64,000 nucleotides of DNA from Liolophura sinensis (taxonomy: Eukaryota > Mollusca > Polyplacophora > Chitonida > Chitonidae). The position numbers and the translations under genes were made by a program. The notes beneath the pieces are model-generated. The model made no database searches. It was given only the letters and a program-made list of their open reading frames with translations, and was not told where the DNA came from. The number at the start of each line of letters is the position of its first letter. Position 1 is the stretch's first letter. Shown here in pieces: positions 1 through 9,975 of the stretch. The stretch spans positions 47,361,682-47,425,681 of the forward strand of contig NC_088300.1 in NCBI RefSeq assembly GCF_032854445.1, in the 5' to 3' direction.

Positions 1-3000
1 TATTTCACATAAACAAAGAGAGTAAAGACTTAATTTAATATACAGCGACCATATACTTCTACAAACCTCTACATGTAGCAAAAAATGATATTGCTGTGGT
101 ATCTGCAGCCACATAGACGTTGTAGGACATTTGTGTCGCCAGGGCAATAGGATAAGTTTTGATCGCAGATCGGCAAAAGTAAAAATAAGTAACTAATAAA
201 TAACGAATACTCTAGTATATAATTTAATTCCATGGCCAATTGCTCCATCACATAATCTTACACACCCAGTGTATGCTCCTGCATTAATCTAAACAGTACA
301 ACAAAAGTAAATTCCCCCCAAAACGTTGTTTGATATCTGCCTTGATATGTATCAGATCGCAACGCAGTTTTGCACACACCATCCCAGTAATCCGGCGAAC
401 GTGGTATGTCAAGGATTAACGTGCAGGTGCACTTGTGCGCTAATGGGCATGCACAAACTGAAAATCGGTCGATTTTGAAAATTTCACAAAAGGAGTCTAG
501 ATTTTCTCACCGCCAAATTTTGATTTCATCAGAGAATTCGTGTTACCAGTCCTGAAATATTCGTGCGGGCGGGCGTTAAGGACATGACACACGCCACAAG
601 AAATTCATGCGGTTAAATATGACCTGTCATAACACCGTCACGAAAGATCAACCATGCTACGTATTATATTCAACTATGCAAATAAATGCGGCACAGCGTG
701 CTCGAAAGAGCAATCATTGACACTATTTGTGATGTAATTCTTGAAAAATAATCAGTAGTTGTTACATTACTACAAACACGTTTATAAGTGATAACAGACA
801 AATACCCGTATATAACTGTTTAACGATTTTTTTATTTATTTCCCAGTCGTCCACTTTTACTTTGGTCATATTGTGTATCAAATTGTCCTTTCATATCAGG
901 CCTACATTTGGAGCAACACTGAAAGATTTATAAACCCACATTGCCAGTTACTACATTTGTCTGCACAGTTACATGGTACTGGGTATATTTCACCAAATAA
1001 ACTGAATAAACGACCCCATAATACATATGATCAGCAAATCGATGTCGCTTGGGAGTTGTGAGTCCCTGCCTGGAGATTTCCACATCCGGATTGCTTTCTC
1101 AACTAACAGATCACAAATCTAATCATGAGTTCACAACATGGCGATCCCTACAGAGAGGTACGTTTAAACCTGGTGTTACTCGCAGTTTCATACCAAAAGA
1201 GCAAACAATTAAAACTTGTTGCCTATCCGAGATTTATTCTATTTTAAAGCGAGTAGTCTTGTGTCCTCCTAGCTTGGTGCTCAGCGTACTAAAGGGTGTA
1301 TATGTCAAAAACTGACTGGTCACTGCACTGGGTGTCTGACGTTTCGGTATCCATGGCGTTCCAGTGTTGGCATTGCATAGAACCTCAAGCTAGTCTGTCT
1401 GTCAAATAATTGAGGAGCATGTTGGTGCCATACGCGTACAGGATGCATTTCTACTGTATCTGATAACTTGCAGGTTTTGAAGCAATTTGATTTATTTAAT
1501 TATTATTTATTTGTTTTGTGTTTACGCTGTAGTCAAGAGTATTTCTCTCATACTATGGCAGCCAGCATTATGGTGGTAGGAACTCAAACATTTATGGATT
1601 AACGAGCCACTTCGCAACAAAGGGTAACTACCAATGCCTTTCATGGCATGATTCATCATTATGTGTACAATGTTCAAAAAAGTACAATTTCAGGTTTAAT
1701 AAAAGAAATATTTAATAGGGTAATCTTCTTAGAATAAACCAAAGGCTAAAGAAATACTAGTAGACAAGATAAGGGTTATTGTGTTGAAAGTACTAACACA
1801 ATACGGTAGGTCTTAATTCGACTGTGGTGACACGCCAGTTCTATACGTATTTTCCCAACTTAATCTGTGTTTTCTTTTCGCAAGTCATTAAACACATGTT
1901 TTACATTAAGACGTCGACTCACAACTCAACCGTGTAAGTTTTTTAATATCAGATTCCTGTTTAACGTCTAAGGCGTTTTAAGTTTGATATACGACCGACT
2001 ACTGTCCCATAAATTGTGTCTGTCCGTATGAGCAGTTGCCATAATACCATAAACTCCCTAAATTATAGCACGTCAAAAAAATTTTAAAAAAATAAAAAAC
2101 AACAACTTCCGTCCCCTAATATGGAAAAAAATGAACCCTGTTAATCACTGTCTGAGTATGATTACCAAAACTGCATGCTTCCGAACATGCTAACGGAAGT
2201 AGATTGAGTGAGTCAATTCACTATAAGTGCCCGGAGGGAAAAACAATCCTACTCTTGTACCCACGACAGCTGCTACTAGATATATGGCAACATATGCAAA
2301 TAATAAGTAAGCAAGAGCCCCACAGCGGAAATGATAGCATTACACAATTGGTTAATGTGACTCATGTTGTGCCGTTTTGAATGTTTCTTTATTTTTTGGC
2401 CAAGAATTTGACTGATAATGAGCTGTGGGGACGAACGACACCTTATGTACATCACAATGTAATCAGTGGCGTTCAGTGCATGCAGTCAATTGTGTGCCTA
2501 GTAGAACCATGAAAATGTTTCAAATACAAAAACAATATGTGAACTGAGCTTAATTATTGGTTGTTGAACTTCATTTTACGCAGTCTATCACAAACCACTC
2601 TTGACTACAGCGTAACCCAATCAGGATTCACAGCTTTGAAGAACTTTCCCGCTGGACGCCAATTTGCGCTTGACGGAATGTGACTTCCGCTTGAAGATTA
2701 CGGAAAAGAAATGGCCGGTAGATGCTTCAGTGCTTGATACTTGACTTAAGCTGGTTAAGAAAAAAAGGTTTCTTCTGCAATAACCATATTAATAGTGGCG
2801 GCAACACTGCGCAAGAGGTATACTTCAGAGAAAATACGTTATCGTTACGGAAACCGGGCAGATTAACTCTGGGGAACTCACGACCATCCGTAGGCCCAGC
2901 GTCAACACATGAACTGAAGTGTAAAGTCACATCAAAGTTGTATTGGCTGGCATCTAGGTTGCATAGACTGGTTTACAGATGCATGGAATATAAATGGACG

Positions 3001-3510
3001 TTCAAAGTCAGTAATGGCAAGGCATGGTTAACGTACAACACAAACCATCAAAGAACTAAGGAAGAAGCCAACAGTTTTCAGGGTTGTTGGAGAGGTGCTA
3101 GGAATGTCGTAGGCGAATGAATGAAATCAGCATCCAAATCGTGTACCATGTTTGTTTATAAGTTGTCGCTATTCAAAATACGTATCTCAGTCATTGCGAA
3201 TGTTCTCCAACGCGGCGATATGATTCAACAGTGAATTCGGGGGAAACATTTGTCAACATTGTGTAGGTATTCCGATAGGTAAAAATTGTGCCGCTCTTTT
3301 GACAGATCTGTGGGTCTTTTCCAGTGAATATACGACTATATGGAAAAAGTTATATAAGTGTAATCTTCACTGATGGTCATCATGTGTATCCTAAAGGTAT
3401 TGCAGCACAAAGAGTAATTCCAGAGCAGCAACGAAAGTGTGATAATTAGAAAATGGTTACAAGTAATCGCTAAAATACGGCTTCTTGTCAATTTACATCA
3501 GTTAATCCAG
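1..3510. other. Non-coding stretch with no supportable gene
   Basis: I found no conserved coding exon here on either strand; the open frames are short and resemble no family I know. Two strongly decayed minus-strand fragments of the SINE family described at 4235-4508 are visible: about 1530-1590 (CAGCCAGCATTATGGTGG) and about 2850-2900 (GGAAACCGGGCA followed by CACGACCATCCG). The rest is AT-rich unique-looking sequence. Confidence 0.6.
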
Positions 3511-3608
3511 AGAGGCCTCCGCGACGCAATGACTCAGGAGCTTCTGACCAATGCGGTAGCTGTGAGTTCAAGTCCAGCTTCCTCTCCGGCCGCACGTGGG
3601 AATTTTTC
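3511..3608 (+). mobile_element. SINE family A, 5' (tRNA-like head) fragment
   Basis: The segment carries the head of the same SINE family as the full copy at 4235-4508: GAGGCCTCCG, an AATGACTCAGGAG stretch, ACCAATGCGGT, TGAGTTCAAGTCCAGC and CTTCCTCTCCGGCCGCACGTGGGAA. It is internally shortened (about 20 bases of the A-box region are missing) and stops abruptly at CACGTGGGAA, where unrelated family-B sequence begins, so it was probably truncated by rearrangement or by the neighbouring insertion. Confidence 0.65.
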
Positions 3609-3619
3609 ACTCACATGAC

Positions 3620-3840
3620 GAGAACTCATTAGGTGTGCGTACATATACGGTGTATTCTTGTGGCAGTGCGAGTCCTTGCCGCCAAAGTGCTGCCGCGGCT
3701 GAAGTATCAAACCGAAAACACCAGACATGACACCACACCAAGTCACATTCAACTGACACCGGGTCAGTCAAACTTGTTTCCTTGCTTTGATCCCGGGTCT
3801 CCGCTCTGACGGTTAGGCCACCGATGCGGTACATAAGTAT
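3620..3840 (-). mobile_element. SINE family B-like fragment, minus orientation
   Basis: Read on the minus strand this segment starts with a tRNA-like head (GGTGGCCTAACCGTCAGAGCGGAG), followed by a body containing GTGGTGTCATGTCTGGTG and TGATACTTCAGCCGCGGCAGCAC. That body resembles a class of molluscan tRNA-derived SINEs as I remember it, and it overlaps in type with the plus-strand copy at 4025-4678. No target-site duplication is visible, and the tail with CACTCACTCAC repeats is missing. Confidence 0.5.
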
Positions 3841-4012
3841 TGGTGAATGCAAAGCTACAGAAGTGACCATATGTTGCCCCTTTTCGCGGTTGTCATTGTA
3901 AGCATACTGCCAATTTCCATATATCTACTGTATAAAAGGGAATACATTTGTTCGGGAGTATATCGAGGTGTTTGAGTAAAACTGCTAGCCTTTGATCGTA
4001 CTGGCGCCACTG

Positions 4013-4690
4013 ACGAAAGCTCCACTGGTCCCGATATCTCAGTCGGTAGAGCGTCCGCTTCGGGGGCGGTAGATCCAGGTTCAAGCCTGGATCAGGTCAC
4101 ACCTCAGACCTTAAAAGAGAGAACTGTAACTGTCTCGCTTGGCGTTCAGCATGAAGGGGATAGTGCCACGACTGGTTGACCCGTATCAGTACAATAGCTC
4201 CAGCGGAGCGACTTACTTGCCTTCGGTAAGTCGTGGGGCCTCCGTGGCTCAGTCGGTTAGCGCGCTAGCGCAGCGTAATGACCCAGAAGCCTCTCACCAA
4301 TGCGGTCTCTGTGAGTTCAAGACCAGCTCATGCTGCCTTCCTCTCCGGCCGTACGTGGGAAGGTCTGCCAGCAACCTGCGGATGGTCGTGGGTTTCCCCC
4401 GGGCTCTGCCCGGTTTCCACCCACCATAATGCTGGCCGCCGTCGTATAAGTGAAATATTCTTGAGTACGGCGTAAAACACCAATCAAAAAAAAAAAAAAA
4501 AAAAAAAATCGGTAAGTCGTCTCAGTGAAGCAGTACTAGATAAAAGAGCAGTGGAAATCCGTCCTGCAACAAGAAGGTACATTACACGCACTCTAAGGAT
4601 TCCTTCGTCGTCATATGACTGAAAAATTGTGAAGTACGACTTCAAACCTCAAGCACTCACTCACTCACTCACCCACTCACGAAAGCTCCA
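4013..4690 (+). mobile_element. SINE family B, complete copy with 12-bp target-site duplication
   Basis: The copy is bounded by a perfect 12-bp direct repeat ACGAAAGCTCCA at 4013-4024 and 4679-4690. The head at about 4028-4100 is tRNA-like: an A box around ATCTCAGTCGGTAGAGCG, a stem-loop TCCGCTTCGGGGGCGGT and a B box GGTTCAAGCCTGG. The body is interrupted at 4235-4520 by a family-A SINE. It ends in a (CACT)n tail at 4654-4678. Without the nested insertion the element is about 368 bp. The head is probably a derived RNA polymerase III promoter, not a functional tRNA, because its acceptor stem does not pair. Confidence 0.8.
4223..4520 (+). mobile_element. SINE family A, full-length copy nested inside SINE B
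   Basis: A perfect 12-bp target-site duplication TCGGTAAGTCGT flanks the element (4223-4234 and 4509-4520). The element runs 4235-4508: tRNA-like head with A box GTGGCTCAGTCGGTTAGCG and B-box-like GAGTTCAAGACC, a CCGGCCGTACGTGGGAAGG domain, a CATAATGCTGGCCGCCGTCG domain, and the 3' motif TTGAGTACGGCGTAAAACACC before a 23-A tail (4486-4508). The clean duplication and pure A tail indicate recent retroposition. This is the reference copy for the many fragments elsewhere in the window. Confidence 0.85.
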
Positions 4691-6040
4691 TGGCAGAGGA
4701 GAAGGTGACCTCAGTATGGCAAGTCAATAGAACACGATACATCCGTGACCTTGTGAAAGCCATGACGTGTTTAACTCGATCCCACAGCTTCTATGAACTC
4801 CTGGACCAAGTTCTAATCTTCAGATTTAGGCGAGGGATTATGTTCTGGATTAAAGATCCGTTTGCTATGGATCAGATTATAAGAATTAAGACTGACCAAG
4901 CTTTTAATTCATTTTTCGAATATTTGGTTTTTGATTATTCTTCCTTGTAGTTTTTTTTATTACTGCTCTGTTGAATGAAAACCGATCGAATAAAAAGACA
5001 AAACCGGGAAACATTCTAAACTCTCTTAATGGACCGTAAAAATTAAATGGGTTTGAACGCTGCTAATGCGCATATACGGACGGCATGATTCGTCCAGTGT
5101 ATTGACTTCCTTTTCCTTCCTATTTTTTTTATCATTGTTATTTTTTTGTTTCATTTTACTTCCGGCCTCGGAGCAGCTTTTTTCTTATGTAGGCCTATAC
5201 TGGTTTACACATCTGCTAGACTTGTAGGGTGTAATGGCGATACACAGGTACAGAAAAAAAACATGCGTCGTATGACGCCCACAGAGTGCTGTTCAACCTA
5301 CTTAGATTTCCTGATGTTTGATAGAGGACATGAAATGTCACCTTAGTGACTTCAGTCTATTTATATTGAGAGGCTTGTTCGGAGCGGACAATTATAACAG
5401 ATAGCGTATGCCACATTTACATATGTATAGCAAGAATGTCTCAAGAAAACTCAACAGACATTGATATTCCAGAAATAATTCTGCTCTTTCATGAACAAGT
5501 GTGTGACCCATGAATATTTTTATTCAAACAATATATTTCTGTTCACGGATGTTCTGTGAAGCTATTTTGCATGGGCGTTTCTTTTCGTCCTCTAAATCGA
5601 CCAGCATTTACTACCTTGTGTCATGTGTGGTTTAGTTTTACGGTAGTTTATGGTAATCCACAGGTTAAACCGCGGCGTTACCTGTCATGACCCCACCGTG
5701 TTGTTGCACGAAGTAACCAAAAGCGCCCGGCGTCTCCAGTGAGACTGACGTGAATACCACTGCCTTTGCCCGCGTAACCACTGCTGATTAGCCAGTATTA
5801 TGGGTTCGGAGGCGGCTTGGCAGTGGAACCACACGAAGGCCCACTGGGATATGTTATGTAATTCTGCCTCGATCTCAGGGTAAACAAAGTCGACAATTCT
5901 CAGGGTCGTTTTGTTTTTTTCCTCTCTCTCTCTCGGAGCCTCTGTCTCGAACTAGCAGCAGAGGTCATGTGTCTGTCATACATCGTTAGAGACTTGTTGT
6001 TCAACCTTATAGCCCTGTGGGTTGATACATTACGTGAACA
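4691..6040. other. Intergenic DNA upstream of the fucosyltransferase
   Basis: No conserved exon or repeat family was recognised. A short CT-rich microsatellite (TCTCTCTCTCTC) lies at about 5923-5934. The open frames at 4690-4950 and 5146-5346 have no recognisable domain, and I regard them as chance. Confidence 0.55.
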
Positions 6041-6044
6041 GCTC

Positions 6045-6083
6045 TGATTGGAGAATTGTGAGTGAGGTTCATATATATATAGG
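6045..6083 (+). promoter_or_regulatory. Likely core promoter of the fucosyltransferase gene
   Basis: An inverted CCAAT box (GATTGG, about 6047-6052) is followed about 20 bp later by a strong TATA-type sequence (CATATATATATAGG, about 6070-6083). A start of transcription about 30 bp further on (about 6105-6120) would give a leader of roughly 240-250 nt before the ATG at 6359. The assignment rests on sequence motifs and position only. Confidence 0.5.
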
Positions 6084-6131
6084 CTGTGGATCGTGCTTGT
6101 TAAGTTGCTCTTGTTGTTATATTAACCGGAC

Positions 6132-6331
6132 ATGAAACAGTGTGAGTGTGCGTGTACGTGTAGATTGTAAAGAAGAGAAGCTAGACAGCGCCATGTAAAC
6201 CACATATCAGCCACATATCACCCCGGCTTGTCACTTACAGTTCACCATGTCAGATACGGGCGCTCGCTTTTATCTGAAGACGAGTACAAAGGTCGTCCGT
6301 AACTCCAGCTGAATCCTAAAGCCAAATGTAA
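6132..6331 (+). promoter_or_regulatory. Cluster of upstream ORFs, including two AUG-stop elements
   Basis: The predicted 5' leader contains four upstream ATGs: a 12-codon cysteine-rich uORF at 6132-6170, a minimal start-stop ATGTAA at 6193-6198, a 21-codon uORF at 6247-6312 whose ATG is in strong context (CACCATGT), and a second ATGTAA at 6326-6331 in frame with the main ORF. All end before the main ATG at 6359. If they are in the mature mRNA they should reduce translation. A possible splice acceptor (CACTTACAG, ending 6241) means part of the cluster could be removed. Confidence 0.5.
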
Positions 6332-6358
6332 GGCTTTACGGTGGGCTTAGACGAAGCC

Positions 6359-7906
6359 ATGAGACTTGTGAAACGCTTGTTTAGACGAAAAGCCTCGGCT
6401 AGCTGCCTGCTGAGGTATGTGGCCTCATGTTGTCTTATAAGCTGTCTGCTACTAGTCACCTGCCATGTCGCCCTCAATTCAAAATGGCGCCCCCTGGTGT
6501 TGGACTTTTCGTCTGCTACCTCATCACAGAAAGATTTTATTGACTGGCGGGGCGGGAAAATCGATGCTCTGAGACTGTCGCAAAAAGTTCGCAGGCTGTC
6601 GCTGGACAGACATGGGAAAAACCAGGAGCCACATGACCAGCCGAACTTTCCTGGAAACCCAAAACGAGAAAAGTGGCAAATTACCTTTATTACAGACGAT
6701 TCCAGAGATCCCCAAAATGATGAAACCATATTAAGAGAAACGAGTGACAATTCCAAAAAGCACAATATTAAGGATGCTTTTAACCGTGGGGTAAAATTAA
6801 TCGCAAATGCATTCCAGAAGAGCTCTAAGAAACCCAATAATCATGCTACTCGTAAAATTCCATACAGCAGAGATTCGTTAAAGTTTGTTGGAGGTCCCAT
6901 TAACCAACTTCCAGGGAATCAGCCACCAAGTTCTGGTCTTAAAACCATTTTATTGTGGACACCATTTTTTGGTAAAAAGGACTGGTTGCCAGAGAACAAG
7001 CTAAACTGTAGCTATCCAGGGCTGGTTGATTTCCACGGTTCTTTGCCTTGCAAGATTTCATCTGACAGATCTGATCTCCCAAACAGTGACTTAATTATCA
7101 TCCATGCCAACGACATACAGTCGTCATTCGATCTGCCCAAGACCCGTTCAGCCAATCAACGTTGGTTATTTTATTGTCAAGAGTCGCCAAAACATACGTA
7201 TCTGGAATTGGATAACTTTACTTCATTATTTAACTACACTGCTGTAATGAGGAAAGATGCCGACTACGTAATTCGGCATGGTGGCATTTTGCCGAAAGTG
7301 AAACCTATGAGACAGACAAAATTCCTCAGGCACATAGCCAGAATCATGGCTTCAAAAAAGCACCTTGTGGCTGCCAGGATAAGTAACTGTGCCCCGAAGA
7401 AACGTCTGAATTATATCGCGGAACTTCAAAAGTACGTTGATGTTGATTTTTACGGATTGTGTGGGGACAAAAAATGCCCAAAGTCAGAGGACGAGTGCAA
7501 CGGAAGCAAAATGGCAGCTTATAAATTTTACTTGGCTTTTGAAAATTCCAATTGTCGGGATTACATAACGGAAAAATTCTGGCTTCCACTTCACCACTGG
7601 AACTCAGTTCCAATTGTAATGGGAGGAGCTGGTCCCGAGGATTATAAACTGGTAGCCCCGCCTCACTCCTACATTAACGTTGTTGATTTTGCTTCACCGC
7701 AGAAGTTGGCTGAATATTTACAACTTTTGGACAAAAACCAGACAATGTACGAGCAGTATTTCCATTGGCGGCGTCATTATGGAAACCGTCGAAAGAGGGA
7801 CTACACGTGGTGTAGCATGTGTGCTGATTTGCATAATGGTTCTAAGCCAATACAATATTACACAGACTTGAAAAGTTGGTATCACGAAGAAGCTTGTGTA
7901 AGCTGA
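6359..7906 (+). CDS. Alpha-1,3-fucosyltransferase, GT10 family (type II Golgi membrane protein)
   Basis: The 515-aa single-exon protein should transfer fucose from GDP-fucose to N-acetylglucosamine of N-glycans or Lewis-type chains in the Golgi. It has the type II layout: a basic cytosolic tail (MRLVKRLFRRK), one membrane segment (about residues 17-39), a variable stem to about 190, then the catalytic region. GT10 hallmarks are ILLWTPFFG (about 194), WLFYCQESP (about 268), an ISNCAPKKRLNY stretch with VDFYGLCG, and the donor-site motif FYLAFENSNCRDYITEK (about 388-408), followed by PPHSYINVVDF. A C-terminal WCSMC motif recalls invertebrate core alpha-1,3-fucosyltransferases. I chose ATG 6359 because an in-frame TAA lies at 6329-6331 and the only earlier in-frame candidate, at 6341, is GTG. 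The family is certain; core versus Lewis-type specificity is not. Lack of introns suggests an old retrocopy or a lineage-specific intronless clade. Confidence 0.92.
   Translation: MRLVKRLFRRKASASCLLRYVASCCLISCLLLVTCHVALNSKWRPLVLDFSSATSSQKDFIDWRGGKIDALRLSQKVRRLSLDRHGKNQEPHDQPNFPGNPKREKWQITFITDDSRDPQNDETILRETSDNSKKHNIKDAFNRGVKLIANAFQKSSKKPNNHATRKIPYSRDSLKFVGGPINQLPGNQPPSSGLKTILLWTPFFGKKDWLPENKLNCSYPGLVDFHGSLPCKISSDRSDLPNSDLIIIHANDIQSSFDLPKTRSANQRWLFYCQESPKHTYLELDNFTSLFNYTAVMRKDADYVIRHGGILPKVKPMRQTKFLRHIARIMASKKHLVAARISNCAPKKRLNYIAELQKYVDVDFYGLCGDKKCPKSEDECNGSKMAAYKFYLAFENSNCRDYITEKFWLPLHHWNSVPIVMGGAGPEDYKLVAPPHSYINVVDFASPQKLAEYLQLLDKNQTMYEQYFHWRRHYGNRRKRDYTWCSMCADLHNGSKPIQYYTDLKSWYHEEACVS
6485..6500 (-). 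promoter_or_regulatory. CTCF-like motif inside the fucosyltransferase coding region
   Basis: The minus strand reads CACCAGGGGGCGCCA, matching the core of the vertebrate CTCF consensus (CCASYAGRKGGCRS). A nearly identical sequence occurs at 49729-49744. It lies in codons for the lumenal stem just after the membrane segment, so the match could be accidental. Confidence 0.35.
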
Positions 7907-8005
7907 CCGTAAAAGTATAATATAGGCAAATTTTGTTTAAATTGTTTTTATTTACATATTGTCAGATTTTCTATATTACATATTTCCTTAATTCCTCACT
8001 CTGTT

Positions 8006-8010
<5 letters not shown>

Positions 8011-8083
<73 letters not shown>
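8011..8083. repeat. (TA)n microsatellite
   Basis: About 36 uninterrupted TA dinucleotides lie about 100 bp after the fucosyltransferase stop codon. Open frames through it on both strands (repeated Tyr-Ile) are artefacts of the repeat. It may lie in the 3' UTR or just beyond it. Confidence 0.95.
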
Positions 8084-8086
<3 letters not shown>

Positions 8087-9175
8087 TTTATCCTTTTAAA
8101 GTCAACATTTGTGTTGTTAAAGTCTCTTGTTTCACTGACACGTGAATATTTTGAGCTGAAATGAAAATTGGTGGTTGACTTTTCATTTAAATGAACGGAA
8201 TATTCATTCCCTTTTATATGGAACATATGGATGTAATGCATATGCTTATTTATATATACGCGTTTTATAGCGAGTATGTAAGTTTTATAGTCAACTGTAA
8301 GTGTGTCCTTTTTAGATGCCTTGGACCAGGGCTGAGTGAATATTATTTCTGTCATTATTCAGTTTAAATGAGTGTTTACATTCGGGGAAATTCTTGATGA
8401 AATGTCAATCCAGTGGAAACGAATTCCACAAAACCTCATTCACGCAATGGTAAAGATGTAATTTCGCCATCATGTCGTATATCACATGACCTATACGCTT
8501 AAATAGATGGGATAAGTTTACCAATTCAAATTCATGATATGAATGAAGCGTATTAATGACTGGTGTGTTAGTGATATTTTGACCTCTGAACTTTCATTCA
8601 CAACATCAACAGGCATGCATATAATGTTGGCTGAGGCCTGAATGACGGGACCACTCTATAGGCGATATGAATGACTGTGCTGGATCTGCTTATTCCAGAT
8701 GTTATTTGTATAAGTTATTTGCGGTAATGCAACACTCACCCACATACACTTCATTCACTAGACAGTTAACCAAACGCAACTGAATGCAATTTCCCGAGCT
8801 GTCAACACGGGCGCAAGCTGGAATATTTTATTAATGTAGGCTCAGTCATTCATTTGGTTCCTCCAGCCTGTAGCATCTAGCGTGTCGGACAAAACATTCA
8901 TGCCACCCATGTATATATGGAAATAGATTTGTTCCGTTAGCTTGACTGATTATTTTGTCCGAATCACAAGTTACCCCAAAACTGACAGATTCGTTAACAG
9001 GCCTGTCACCTTATATTGGTTGTCTGTATGACCATGCTAATATATATAAGGGTGGAGTCGATATGTCACTGGCGTCTCCAGCACAAGGCCATAGGCGAGT
9101 CTTGACCTCATCGTAAAGATGATTGTCTTCCAGTCATCGGATAAACGAGACAGAGATTTCAGTACCTCCATACAT
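8084..9175. other. Intergenic DNA, nothing recognised
   Basis: No exon, RNA gene or clear repeat family was found on either strand between the TA tract and the SINE fragments that begin near 9176. Confidence 0.5.
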
Positions 9176-9275
9176 TTTCCTGGTTTACACCTTGACGGAT
9201 GCTGGCCACCCTTGTATATGTGAAATATTCACTTCACGATTAAACACCGATCAAATTAACAAATGAAATAAATAC
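9176..9275 (+). mobile_element. Decayed SINE family A 3' end
   Basis: The sequence TTTTCCTGGTTTACACC, GATGCTGGCCACC, TGTGAAATATTCAC and TTAAACACCGATCAAATTAA follows the order of the family-A 3' half (compare 4395-4490) with many substitutions. No target-site duplication is visible. Confidence 0.55.
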
Positions 9276-9444
9276 ACCTTGATGTTGATAAGCAGTAGAC
9301 AGCGGTCAGGCATAGGGCAACTTATAGAGGAGCTACAGGTTACTCGGGGTACTCCTGTTTCCAGTGGTCATGAAACTGACCACGGTCCAACGTGTACACG
9401 TGAAATATTATTGAAATATTATAAGTGTTCATTGTATAATGTAT

Positions 9445-9600
9445 AATGTCGTGCTCAAGAATATTTCACTTATACGACGGCAGCCAGTATATTGTTGGGA
9501 GGAAACCGGACAGAGCCGGAGGAAATACATAGCCATGCGCAGACCTTTTCCATGTGCGGACAGAGAGGAAGCCAGCAAGAGGTGAATTTTAACAATATTA
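9445..9600 (-). mobile_element. SINE family A fragment, minus orientation
   Basis: Reading as reverse complement, the order is GTGCTCAAGAATATTTCAC, TTATACGACGGCAGCCAG, GGGAGGAAACCGGACAGAGCC and GACAGAGAGGAAGCCAGC, matching the 3' two thirds of the family. Identity is moderate, so it is an old copy. Confidence 0.7.
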
Positions 9601-9626
9601 TTAGTAAAGCATATATTAAAATTGAA

Positions 9627-9690
9627 ACCATAATGGTGGCCGCCGTCGAATAAGTGAAATTTTCATTAAAATTGATCAGTCAATCACTCA
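9627..9690 (+). mobile_element. SINE family A 3' tail fragment
   Basis: ACCATAATGGTGGCCGCCGTCG followed by AATAAGTGAAATTTTCATTAAAATTGATCA matches the conserved 3' end of the family. It lies 27 bp after the minus-strand fragment, so the two form an inverted pair. Confidence 0.6.
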
Positions 9691-9702
9691 GTCAACCAAT
9701 CC

Positions 9703-9975
9703 GTTGCTGACGATATATGTTGCTGCCCGTGTATGTTGTTGACCATGTATGTTGCTGACGATATATGTTGCTGCCCGTGTATGCTGTTGACCATGTATGT
9801 TGCTGACGATATATGTTGCTGCCCGTGTATGCTGTTGACCATGTATGTTGCTGACGATATATGTTGCTGCCCGTGTATGTTGTTGACCATGTATGTTGCT
9901 GACGATATATGTTACTGACCATGTAATGTTGCTGACGGTATATATTGCTAACCATATATGTTGCTAACCATGTAT
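9703..9975. repeat. Minisatellite: 16-bp monomers in a 48-bp higher-order unit
   Basis: About 17 monomers of 16 bp occur head to tail. Three variants, GTTGCTGACGATATAT, GTTGCTGCCCGTGTAT and GTTGTTGACCATGTAT, alternate to make a 48-bp trimer repeated at least three times, with decayed edges from about 9900. Because 48 is a multiple of three, several frames on both strands stay open across the array; these are not genes. Confidence 0.95.

Noticed and set aside
2722..3120. 132-aa ORF
   Set aside because: Overlaps a decayed SINE fragment, shows no domain, and its start context is unconvincing.
4028..4100. Stand-alone tRNA gene (Pro-like anticodon CGG)
   Set aside because: D, anticodon and T arms are recognisable but the acceptor ends do not pair, and it is the head of a SINE with target-site duplications.
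6341..6358. Upstream start of the fucosyltransferase at 6341
   Set aside because: The codon is GTG, not ATG; the first in-frame ATG after the stop at 6329 is at 6359.
7933..8355. Tyr-Ile repeat proteins
   Set aside because: Both read through the (TA)n microsatellite.
9684..9955. Repetitive proteins on both strands
   Set aside because: The 48-bp repeat keeps frames open by arithmetic; no start context or domain.
9703..9975. CRISPR-like array
   Set aside because: No unique spacers; it is a simple minisatellite in an animal genome.
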